Source of the DNA: Candidatus Altimarinota bacterium
GTDB taxonomy: Bacteria; Patescibacteriota; Gracilibacteria; BD1-5; UBA2023
Assembly (NCBI GenBank): GCA_008015855.1
Contig: SSGK01000047.1
Span: forward strand, 1 to 6,140
Length of the DNA: 6,140 nucleotides
Direction of reading: 5' to 3'
The notes beneath the pieces were generated by a model that searched no databases, had not been told where the DNA came from, and saw nothing but the letters and a program-made list of their open reading frames with translations. Both the position numbers and the translations under genes were made by a program. Below, piece by piece: positions 1-6,140 of this stretch; within the stretch, counting starts at the first letter, position 1; every line of letters starts with the position of its first letter.

Positions 1-725
1 CGATAGAGCCATTCCAAACCAAGCTTTTGGAAGATTCCCGGAGCACGCTTCTGAAGTCCGAGAAGAAAATCGATTGACGCCCCAACTCCGAGTCCAACCA
101 CCTTCTCACTCGAATCAAGATGCTCAAAAATATCAATGAGAAGTTGCTCTTGTGTCTTCATTCCAACACATGAAAATATATACTGAATCGATTCTTCTTG
201 TACCAGCTTTGCAATTTCCTCTGGAGTTTTTTCTCAGGCAAACACTACAAATAATTCAACTCCCGGGTATTTATCCTCGATAATTCTCTTGAGATTCTTC
301 TGTACTTCCGCTTTCTTTTGTTCGAATTCATTCTTTGGAACTGCATTCTTTCGATCGATGACCAGAATCTTTTCTGGAATACTTTTTGCAGATTCGAGGA
401 TATCACGAGTCAAATCACTCCCCTTAATCAGTTCTCCATATTCTTCTCTTACTTTTTTCTTCTGGAAAAAAACACGGAGTCATGAAGAGAAAAATCACCC
501 CCCTTCTTGCATCATATAGCCAATATAGAGACCATTTCCATCTGGAACGTTGTAAGTAGCTCGAGTTAAAATATCCATAAAAGTATCGTCACGACTCGCG
601 CGCACGAATATCTCAGGATTCGGCGTAAAAACCAATGTTTTTGCTTGCGGGTCTTGAATCTTTGCAAAAAAATCAGAATACGTTCCGTTGTAGAGAGGAA
701 TATGAAAGAGAGTGGTTGATTTCAT
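1..725 (-). CDS. WecG/TagA/CpsF-family glycosyltransferase, C-terminus cut by window edge
   Basis: The family transfers an N-acetylmannosamine-type sugar from a UDP donor onto undecaprenyl-PP-GlcNAc at the inner face of the membrane, in enterobacterial common antigen, teichoic acid and capsule synthesis. With TGA read as Gly the frame is open for 241 codons, close to the usual family length of about 240-250, so only a few C-terminal residues should be missing. Visible motifs in order: FTPNPEIF (T34, N36), VPDGNG (D62, the position proposed as catalytic base in TagA), ELIKGSDL at about 105-112, GLGVGASIDF (211-220), KRAPG (226-230) and GLEWLY (236-241). In-frame TGA codons encode G77, G82 and G164. 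The usual SPKQE-like stretch reads MKTQE (189-193), a departure from the family. ATG 725 is chosen because the N-terminus then starts at the normal place. It is the last visible gene of the minus-strand operon, 18 bp after the membrane-protein gene, with no Shine-Dalgarno. The family is secure; the exact sugar is not. Confidence 0.92.
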
Positions 726-743
726 ATGTTTTTTAGAAAATAT

Positions 744-998
744 CTATAAGTTACTCGACTTTTTTCTTTTGTAAATCCGGAATAAGAGCATTATTATTAA
801 ACTCAAAAATACACTCAATCAAATAAAAATTGCAATAATATCGTATATTCCATAACAAGGAAAGGAATACATAGGATTTTGTTCACATGGAAAAAACATG
901 TTTATAATTTCCCCCACTGATAAAAGATTATACACTTCAAGCAAAACAATAAGTGCTGATGCAATTATGATTAAGAATGTCATTTTAGTATTATTCAT
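744..998 (-). CDS. small two-helix membrane protein of unknown function (84 aa)
   Basis: I do not recognise this protein. The frame runs from ATG 998 to TAG 744 only if TGA at 819-821 is read as Gly (G60), which falls inside the second hydrophobic segment. There are two predicted membrane helices, about residues 7-27 and 51-74. The loop between them carries two cysteines, C38 and C48, both preceded by proline (FPCEQ and FPCYG). The C-terminus is strongly basic (RIYKRKK), so both ends should lie in the cytoplasm and the cysteine loop outside, where a disulfide is possible. It lies 15 bp after the GT4 gene and 18 bp before the WecG/TagA-type gene on the same strand, so it is probably co-transcribed with them. 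A role as a membrane anchor or partner of a glycosyltransferase is a guess from position only. Reality as a gene is supported by the tight spacing, the clean start and stop and the helix pattern. Confidence 0.75.
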
Positions 999-1012
999 AT
1001 ATTCATCGAAGC

Positions 1013-1018
1013 ATTATA
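1013..1018 (-). promoter_or_regulatory. possible -10 element (TATAAT) before the membrane-protein gene
   Basis: A perfect TATAAT hexamer on the minus strand overlaps the TAA stop of the GT4 gene and lies 14 nt upstream of the membrane-protein ATG. No TTGACA-like -35 sits 16-18 bp upstream. In an A+T-rich gap this can easily be chance. If used, it would give an internal promoter with a leader of only a few nucleotides. Confidence 0.22.
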
Positions 1019-2150
1019 TCTCTATAAATTTTTTAAGATTTTTTGAAAACGATTCGAGAGAAAATTCCTCTGCCCGTTTTCGACAATCATCGTGCATATT
1101 CTGCCAGTCAGACAGGGAAACTTCCTCGAGAACCATCTGCAATCGCTTTACACCTGATTCCGGAGTGATATCAATCAGAGTTCCTGTTTTCCCTTCAATA
1201 ACGGTTTCTTTCAGTCCTCATTCATTCGCGCCAATAACTGGCACACCGCATGCCATCGATTCCACCGGAGACATTCCAAAATCTTCATCCACGGGAATAT
1301 ATATCATCGCAATAGCATTTGCAACAAGAGATATAAACACCGCATCACTCGGTGCTGGCATAGGGAAGATGTTTCTACATCATTCCGCAAGAGCTAAAAG
1401 CCTATCTTTTTCTGGATCATTTTTTCCATAGGTAAATACCAGATTCTTTTTTGGAGTTTTTCTAAAGGCCTCAATCACCATATCTACCCTCTTTGGAGGA
1501 GATAGTCGTGAGGTTGATAGAAAGTATTCTCCTGCTCCGGGAAATCACTTCGGGAGTTTCTCATCACCTTGTGGACAAAATTGGGCTGTATCCGTCGGAG
1601 GATAGAGAATAGTTGATTCTTTCTGACAAAAATGGAGCAATCGATCATGGGTATTAATGGAATTCGTAAATACCATATCAAATCGCTCTAATTGGGCGAT
1701 ATATTCTTTTGCTTGTCGGTTAAAAATCCAATTCATAATCGGGCGGATAATTCGAGGGAATTTATCCATGTACTGTTCTCGAAAGTCAAAAAGATAGCGT
1801 GGTGGCGTATGGCAGTAATAATATACCTTTGCATCCGCTCGAACGTGTTTGAGCGCACCAAGGCAATTCCCTGAAAAAATCACGATATCATAATCCGTGA
1901 GAACATATGCCTTTTTTCGAAAGCGCTCGCGCAATACAAGATGTCGGATTCATTTTCGAAATACCGGAGCCCCGAGCGGAATAATTGCTCACTCGAAGCC
2001 AAGTTCACGAGGATGAAAACTTCCTTCTGAAAAAAATCCAGAGATAAGATCTGCTCCAAGGGCTTTTGCCATGAGTGTCACGAGACGTTCGCCTCCTCCA
2101 CGATAGAGGAATGCATCATGGAGGACTGCTATTTTAAGTGATGTGTTCAT
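1014..2150 (-). CDS. GT4-family (GT-B fold) glycosyltransferase, 378 aa
   Basis: This is a retaining glycosyltransferase that would move a sugar from a nucleotide-sugar onto a growing surface glycan at the cytoplasmic face of the membrane. The N-terminal acceptor domain (about 1-195) begins with a beta strand (KIAVLHDAF), a glycine-rich loop RGGGER (17-22) and the CHTPPRY signature (113-119). The C-terminal donor domain (about 205-360) has SRLSPPKR with R215 and K220, then EDFGMSPVE with the E-x7-E pair E289 and E297, CGVPVIG (301-307) and NEGGLKETV (309-317). In-frame TGA codons encode G54, G67, G202, G257 and G311; G311 is in a conserved glycine pair. The length is normal for the family. 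ATG 2150 is the start that includes the whole first Rossmann strand; a shorter TTG start at 1934 would remove the acceptor site. It is the first gene of the minus-strand operon. CHTPxRY is common in GT4 enzymes of O-antigen-like clusters; donor and linkage cannot be read from the sequence. Confidence 0.95.
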
Positions 2151-2265
2151 ACGATGAATACTAGAGAAATACCCCCGAAATTCAAGACTATTTTTAGAAT
2201 TCCCTTCCCCAAAAAAGTTGAGTTCTCAAGGAAATATAGTAATATTCGTTATATCTTTTCCAATT
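2151..2265. other. divergent intergenic region between minus-strand glycan operon and plus-strand genes
   Basis: These 115 bp separate two genes that point away from each other, so promoters for both directions should lie here. The only reasonable promoter I see faces the minus strand (listed separately). On the plus strand there is a TATAGT hexamer at 2235-2240, but no -35 at normal spacing. A run AAGGAAA at 2228-2234 resembles a Shine-Dalgarno but lies about 31 nt before the ATG at 2266, too far to act as one. No repeat, operator palindrome or RNA structure stands out. Confidence 0.5.
2158..2185 (-). promoter_or_regulatory. candidate promoter for the minus-strand glycosyltransferase operon, possibly leaderless
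   Basis: On the minus strand TTGAAT (2185-2180) and TAGTAT (2163-2158) are separated by 16 bp, a fair sigma-70-type match. The -10 hexamer ends only 7 nt before the ATG at 2150, so transcription would begin at or next to the start codon and give a leaderless mRNA. That fits the absence of a Shine-Dalgarno sequence here. This is inference from sequence only. Confidence 0.35.
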
Positions 2266-2622
2266 ATGTGAATCAAAATCGAATTCAATCCTGATCTCGC
2301 CCTCAGAAACTATCAAGAATATATTTCTGGAAATAGAAAAGGAGAGGAATGCATTCCTCAGGAAATGGAAGTCGGAGGAATATATCCTTTCTTCAAAAAG
2401 GAACAACGACTCTATTGGCTCTATGGTGCAATACCCCTCATCGAGACACAAGGACATGAAAAGCTTTCTCGCCCAAAAGCGAGCATTCAGATTCTTGAAG
2501 CGACACACTTCCTCGAAAACGGAAGTATTTGTACACGAGGATTTTATAAAGTACTTGAGATTTTTCATGATGAGAGTATTCAATTTGAGTGCTTTGATCG
2601 CGTTGGGAGCCGTGATTTTTAG
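2266..2622 (+). CDS. conserved-looking soluble protein of unknown function (118 aa)
   Basis: I do not recognise a named family. The protein has no signal peptide or membrane segment and is rich in aromatic and charged residues, for example NPDLALRNYQEYISGNRK near the start and KKEQRLYWLYG in the middle. The frame runs from ATG 2266 to TAG 2620-2622. Its second codon is TGA, read as Gly, so a standard-code caller would start it falsely at ATG 2365 and lose 33 residues. Codon choice (CTC, GGA, CGA, GAA, ATT) matches the helicase and glycosyltransferase genes, which supports it over the longer antisense open frame covering the same bases. There is no Shine-Dalgarno. It sits 94 bp before the helicase on the same strand and may or may not share its transcript. 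The start is the least certain part: the frame is open back to 2197, but no better start is present. Confidence 0.75.
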
Positions 2623-2658
2623 AAATGCATATTCATTTCGTTTTCTTGCTAAAATCAG

Positions 2659-2664
2659 TATACT
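2659..2664 (+). promoter_or_regulatory. possible -10 element upstream of the helicase gene
   Basis: TATACT matches the -10 consensus at five of six positions, 52 nt before the helicase ATG, in the 94-bp gap after the 118-aa gene. The -35 area 17 bp upstream is poor. A second candidate, TATATT at 2697-2702, lies 14 nt before the ATG with TACATA as a weak -35 at 16 bp spacing. I cannot choose between them. Confidence 0.2.
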
Positions 2665-2716
2665 CCCTGTCTCGTACATACCATAGATTCGAGAGATATA
2701 TTTTCACTTTTTCCCC

Positions 2717-4078
2717 ATGTCATTCCAATCACTCAAGCTGATTGACCCAATATTAAAAGCACTTCATGAAGAGTGATATGCATCCCCTACCCCGATTCAA
2801 GCAGAATCTATTCCTATTATTTTAAAAGGAGTAGACCTTCTTGGATGTGCTCAAACAGGAACAGGAAAGACGGCAGCATTCTCATTGCCTATTTTGCAAC
2901 TCCTCGCCAATACTCAGGTGAACGAAAAGCGTCGAAAAACTCGGGCACTCATTGTGACACCAACACGAGAACTCGCTATTCAGATAGGAGAAAGTTTTGA
3001 GGCATACGGTCGATACCTCCCGCTCAAACATACGGTAATCTTTGGATGAGTAGGACAATGACGTCAGGTAGATGCTCTTAGAAATGGTGTTGATATTATC
3101 ATCGCCACTCCTGGTCGCCTCTTGGATCTCATGAATCAGAAATACATTTCCCTCCAAGACATTGAAATCTTTGTTTTGGATGAAGCCGATCGAATGCTCG
3201 ATATGGGATTTATCCATGATGTAAAAAAACTTCTCAAGGTTCTCCCAGCAAAAAGACAATCCCTCTTCTTTTCTGCTACGATTCCACCCGATATCGTTAA
3301 GCTCTCTCAGAGTATTCTCCACAACCCATCAAAGGTAACGGTTACTCCCGTTTCTTCTACGGCCGATATTATTATGCAGCACGTCTACCATGTTGATAAG
3401 GGAAATAAAAATGCACTCCTTCTGGAGATTCTCAAAAATCCTGATATCAAAACAGCGCTCGTATTTACACGAACAAAGCATGGGGCTGATAAGGTGGTAA
3501 AAGTATTAAATGGACGTGGAATTACCGCGGAAGCCATTCATGGAAATAAAGCACAAAATGCCCGACAACGAGCCCTCACAAATTTTAAAGAACAAACGAC
3601 GCGAGTGCTTGTAGCAACCGATATAGCGGCACGATGAATTGATGTTGATGAATTGGAATACGTTATAAATTATGAAATCCCCAATATCCCCGAAACCTAC
3701 GTTCATCGTATTGGGCGAACGGGACGTGCTGGAGCAAAGTGAACGGCTTTTTCACTCTGTAATGCAGAAGAAAAAGAATACATCCGTGATATCGAAAAAC
3801 TTATTGCCAAAAAAATCCCCGTGATTCAGGATCACCCATATCCACTCCTTGATCATAATCCGATTCCTGAGACAAAACCTCACCTTAATCGAGGGAAACA
3901 CACTCCTCGTGATGGAAAGAATTTTCCAGGAAAAAAACAAGAAAAAAATCCGGTTGAAAAAATACACGCCCCAAAGAAAAAATATACAGAAAAGGACATG
4001 TGATGAGAAAAATCCTACTCCAAACCAAAGGAAGGAAAGAAAAAATATTATGGGAAACCAAAAAATCGTGATCGATAA
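2717..4078 (+). CDS. rhlE: DEAD-box ATP-dependent RNA helicase, RhlE type (453 aa)
   Basis: This enzyme unwinds short RNA duplexes with ATP, typically in ribosome assembly and RNA turnover. All signature motifs are present in order: Q motif with TPIQ (25-28), motif I AQTGTGKT (45-52), Ia PTREL (82-86), the GG motif (110-111), TPGR (131-134), II DEAD (155-158), III SAT (186-188), V ATDIAARGID (300-309) and VI HRIGRTGR (330-337). TGA codons encode G20, G111, G115, G307, G342, G429 and G430; G111 and G307 are near-invariant in the family. The core ends at about residue 370. It is followed by a lysine-rich tail of roughly 80 residues with low sequence complexity, usual in RhlE-like proteins and probably RNA-binding. 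The tail contains a tandem TGA-TGA pair, so the gene really ends at TAA 4076-4078. The start gives the standard short N-terminus MSFQSLKL. No Shine-Dalgarno. RhlE is favoured by the N-terminus and basic tail; another DEAD-box subgroup is possible. Confidence 0.97.
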
Positions 4079-4098
4079 AGAAATCTTTTCTTTTATGC

Positions 4099-4131
4099 AA
4101 AATCCATATACTAACGCTATATGGATTTTTT
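4099..4131 (+). terminator. perfect 12-bp hairpin with T-run after the helicase, containing the next gene's start codon
   Basis: The arms 4099-4110 (AAAATCCATATA) and 4118-4129 (TATATGGATTTT) are perfectly complementary around a 7-nt loop (CTAACGC), and the 3' arm ends in a run of six T (4126-4131). It begins 21 nt after the helicase stop, where an intrinsic terminator is expected, although the stem is A+T-rich and so not very stable. The 3' arm includes the ATG (4121-4123) of the following glycosyltransferase. In an RNA that reads through, the start codon would be paired, so the hairpin may instead limit translation of that gene. A weaker 7-bp inverted repeat, AAAGAAA/TTTCTTT, lies just upstream at 4077-4093. 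Confidence 0.55.
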
Positions 4132-5245
4132 AGAACTCAAACATAAGCGCGTTGCTATCGTTGCTGATTGGCTCATTGATTTTTGAGGAGCAGAACTCGT
4201 TATCTCAGAGCTTCTCTCCCTCTTTCCAGATGCTGATATTTATACAAGCGTCTGTTTCATGAAACATCCGATGCTGGAATGAAGAAAGGTCTACACCAGC
4301 TGGATACAACATATCCCGTTTCTCAATAAGAGACATAAGCTTACTGGTATTTTGCGGCCATTCGCATTTCGAAGTTTTGATATGTCAGAGTATGATATTA
4401 TTCTTTCATCCAGCTCAGCTGAATCAAAGAATATAGGATTTTCGAAGAGAAAACCAGGAGCAAAGCATTTCTGCTACTGTCATACACCTATCCGCTACTA
4501 CTGGAGTCACTATGAAGAATACCGAAATATGATGGAATTCTGATTCCTCAATCCACTCGCGCGATTCGTACTGGATATACTCGTATGATGGCTTCGAAAG
4601 CTTGATCTAGAAGCAGCAGAGAGGGTTGATTTCTTTCTTGCAAACTCTCAAACCACAAAGAATCGAATCAGCACCTATTATAAAAAGGATTCCACTGTTC
4701 TCTATCCATGAATCCATACCGATGAATTTTCACTCCAAGAAAAGGAGGATTTCTATCTTTCGATTGGGCGATGTATTCCCTATAAAAAATTTGATCTCTT
4801 AGTGGATGCATTCAATGCAAATGGAAAAAAACTCATCCTCGTAACGAATACGGATAATCTCCTCTTTCAAGAACTCAAAAAGAAATCAAAGCCAAATATT
4901 GAGTGGAAATTACACATTTCAAAAGAGGAAAGAAATAGCCTCTATAGCAAAGCTCGAGCCTTTCTTTTTCCTCCATTGGAAGATTTCTGACTCGTACCCG
5001 TTGAAGCAATGGCGAGTGGAACACCCGTAATTGCTTTCTGAGTGGGTTGAGCCACGGAGACAGTTGTTGCATGAAAAACGGGTTTGTTTTTTGCTCCACA
5101 AACACCCGAAGCCCTCAATACAACGATTGAAAAATTTGAACAACTCTCATGGAATACAATCCACATACAAGAACATGCAAAGAAGTTCTCAACCGAACAG
5201 TTTAAAACAAATCTTATCACTTTTATCTGATCCCATGCAGAATAA
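4121..5245 (+). CDS. GT4-family (GT-B fold) glycosyltransferase, 374 aa, with ten TGA-glycine codons
   Basis: A second retaining glycosyltransferase of the surface-glycan set, related in layout to the minus-strand GT4. The acceptor domain has KRVAIVADW, a glycine loop FGGAE (21-25) and the signature CHTPIRY (120-126). The donor domain has IGRCIPYKK with R217 and K222, then EDFGLVPVE (287-295, the E-x7-E pair), AMASGTPVIA and GVGGATETV (307-315). TGA codons encode G22, G54, G141, G156, G197, G290, G307, G310, G318 and G370. Several of these are invariant family glycines, making this the best single proof of the recoding here. The start is forced: an in-frame TAA lies at 4112-4114, and ATG 4121 is the only ATG near the expected N-terminus. 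That ATG lies in a hairpin arm and has no Shine-Dalgarno. The 3' end overlaps the GT2 gene by 11 bp, so the two are surely co-transcribed. Donor sugar unknown. Confidence 0.95.
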
Positions 5246-6068
5246 CCCGCTTGTATCTATCCTCATTGTTGCACATAATCCAGGAGACTATCTTTTCCAT
5301 ACTTTGAAAAGTTGTTTGAATCAAACCTATGCAAACACTGAAATCCTTCTTTTGGATAATGCCTCAAATGAAAATATTGAGACATATATTCCCGAGGAAT
5401 GAAAGGATAAAATACGTCTCATAAAAAATACAGCAAATGTTGGCCCGTATGTTGGACTCAATTTCCTTCTTGAGAAAGCAAAGTGAGATTATATAGCCAT
5501 TCAAGATCATGATGACATCTGGCATCCAGAGAAAATAGAGAAACAAATCACCTTTCTTGAAGAGCATCCGGAATATATTGGGAGCGGAACAAAAACGATT
5601 ATGTATTATGAATCAGATAATACGTACTTTGAATATTTTCTCGAGAGAGAAAATTACTACACGATTCATCCTTCTCTCGTATTTCGTAATAATACCGACT
5701 ATCGATATAATACGGAAAATCAGTATTTTTGTGATGCGTATTTTCAAAAGAAAATTCTCTGCAAAGGAGAGAAGAAAATCTATAACCTCGATGAATCCCT
5801 TACGACTCACATTATAAAAGCGAGTTCCAGCAATTATAGTTATCGATGGTACACCCTTTCATTCAAGAATCTAAAACGCGCCTATGAAATTCATAGTATT
5901 GCCTATGCGACCCTTACAACTGGTTGGGAAATTATGAGAAAATGTCTCTATCCAATTCTCATAAAACTTCACAAAGAGGCATTAATTACCAAAATAGAAC
6001 GTATTCCCTTTATTCTTTTTGGAAATACAATGTATGATTCTAAGGATACTGACTGGTGGAGGCATTAA
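5235..6068 (+). CDS. GT2-family (GT-A fold) glycosyltransferase, 277 aa
   Basis: This is an inverting-type glycosyltransferase expected to add one sugar to a lipid-linked surface glycan in the cytoplasm. The N-terminal nucleotide-binding strand and loop read PLVSILIVAHNPGDYL (5-20), followed by SCLNQTYANTEILLLDNAS (26-44), the classic GT2 opening. The metal-binding DxD-type motif is QDHDDIWHPEK (90-100), with D91, D93 and D94 as likely ligands. TGA codons encode G56 and G84, the latter in the common A-K-G-D-Y context before the DxD motif. No membrane helix is apparent; the C-terminal third is rich in Tyr, Lys and Arg. The usual catalytic ED of the C-terminal half is less clear, perhaps replaced by the stretch near YNTENQYFCDAYF. 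ATG 5235 overlaps the upstream GT4 gene by 11 bp without a Shine-Dalgarno, suggesting coupled translation. Length is normal for a single-domain GT2. Confidence 0.93.
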
Positions 6069-6140
6069 TTACTCTCCTGAACGCATTCTCTTGTAAAGAA
6101 ATTGCTTCACAAATTTTTTTGGAAGCATCAGAAATATAAC
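6069..6140 (-). CDS. C-terminal end of a convergent gene, product not identifiable
   Basis: On the minus strand one frame is open from the right edge to TAA at 6071-6069 and gives 23 residues ending in FVKQFLYKRMRSGE, a plausible basic C-terminus. Its stop codon directly follows the GT2 stop codon with no base between them. The plus strand here has no start or continuing gene. Too little is present to name a family, and a chance open frame of this length cannot be excluded. Confidence 0.5.
   Translation of the reverse strand, partial: VIFLMLPKKFVKQFLYKRMRSGE

Noticed and set aside
898..1431. Plus-strand open frame of 177 codons
   Set aside because: It lies antisense to the C-terminal half of the minus-strand GT4 gene, which has clear donor-site motifs; the plus reading is Ser/Ile/Phe-rich and resembles nothing.
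2622..2639. Inverted repeat GAAATG/CATTTC after the 118-aa gene, followed by T-rich sequence
   Set aside because: A 6-bp A+T-rich stem is too weak to call a terminator, and the following bases are not a continuous T-run.
2194..2679. Long minus-strand open frame of 161 codons
   Set aside because: It is the exact antisense, codon for codon, of the 118-aa plus-strand gene, whose codon use matches the neighbours; the minus reading has an implausible composition and no link to the upstream operon.
1053..2693. Repeated 10-mer GATTCGAGAG, seen near 1051 inside the GT4 gene and near 2685 before the helicase
   Set aside because: Two copies of a 10-mer, one inside a coding region, with no symmetry or shared context; likely chance.
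2882..3322. Minus-strand open frame of 146 codons
   Set aside because: It is antisense to helicase motifs Ia to III, which are unmistakable on the plus strand.
4001..4003. Reading the in-frame TGA codons as pseudogene decay or sequencing errors
   Set aside because: Frames stay intact on both sides of every TGA, the codon falls on conserved glycines in unrelated families, and true TAA/TAG stops occur at normal protein lengths.
1..6140. TGA as tryptophan (code 4) or selenocysteine
   Set aside because: Conserved positions require Gly, Trp is already encoded by TGG, and there are far too many TGA codons and no SECIS-like context for selenocysteine.
1..6140. CRISPR arrays, tRNA or rRNA genes, insertion sequences, phage or defence genes
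   Set aside because: No direct-repeat array, no cloverleaf-like or rRNA-like stretch, and no transposase, integrase or nuclease motif was seen on either strand.

Overview
The window comes from a bacterium that reads TGA as glycine (genetic code 25). This code is known from Candidatus Gracilibacteria (BD1-5/GN02) and Absconditabacteria (SR1), both in the Patescibacteria/CPR. The sequence shows it directly. Every convincing gene is interrupted by TGA, about 29 in-frame TGA codons in all. Where a family motif can be checked the TGA falls on an invariant glycine, for example helicase motif V (AARG) and the glycosyltransferase donor-site motif (EDFG). Every visible gene end is TAA or TAG. Tryptophan is encoded by TGG, so this is not the mycoplasma TGA=Trp code. 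A standard-code gene caller would break most of these genes into pieces.

Layout. Positions 1-2150 hold a three-gene minus-strand operon: a GT4 glycosyltransferase (2150-1014), an 84-residue two-helix membrane protein (998-744), and a WecG/TagA/CpsF-family glycosyltransferase (725 to beyond the left edge). Gaps between them are 15 and 18 bp. A divergent promoter region (2151-2265) separates this from a plus-strand run: a 118-residue protein of unknown function (2266-2622), an RhlE-type DEAD-box RNA helicase (2717-4078), a second GT4 glycosyltransferase (4121-5245) and a GT2 glycosyltransferase (5235-6068) that overlaps it by 11 bp. The last 72 bases carry the C-terminal end of a convergent minus-strand gene whose stop codon abuts the GT2 stop codon.

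Biology. Four of the eight genes are glycosyltransferases, so this is most likely part of a cell-surface glycan locus (lipid-linked oligosaccharide, capsule or teichoic-acid-like polymer). The WecG/TagA-type enzyme would add an early sugar to an undecaprenyl-linked acceptor, and the GT4 and GT2 enzymes would extend the chain. No flippase, polymerase, ligase or nucleotide-sugar synthesis gene is visible here. The helicase is a housekeeping RNA-remodelling gene that appears to sit by chance between the two sugar clusters.

Unusual points are the recoded TGA, the absence of a recognisable Shine-Dalgarno sequence at all seven visible starts, a perfect 12-bp hairpin that contains the start codon of the second GT4 gene, and a gene whose second codon is TGA. 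I saw no tRNA or rRNA gene, CRISPR array, insertion sequence or phage gene. There is no gene-free stretch longer than about 115 bp.
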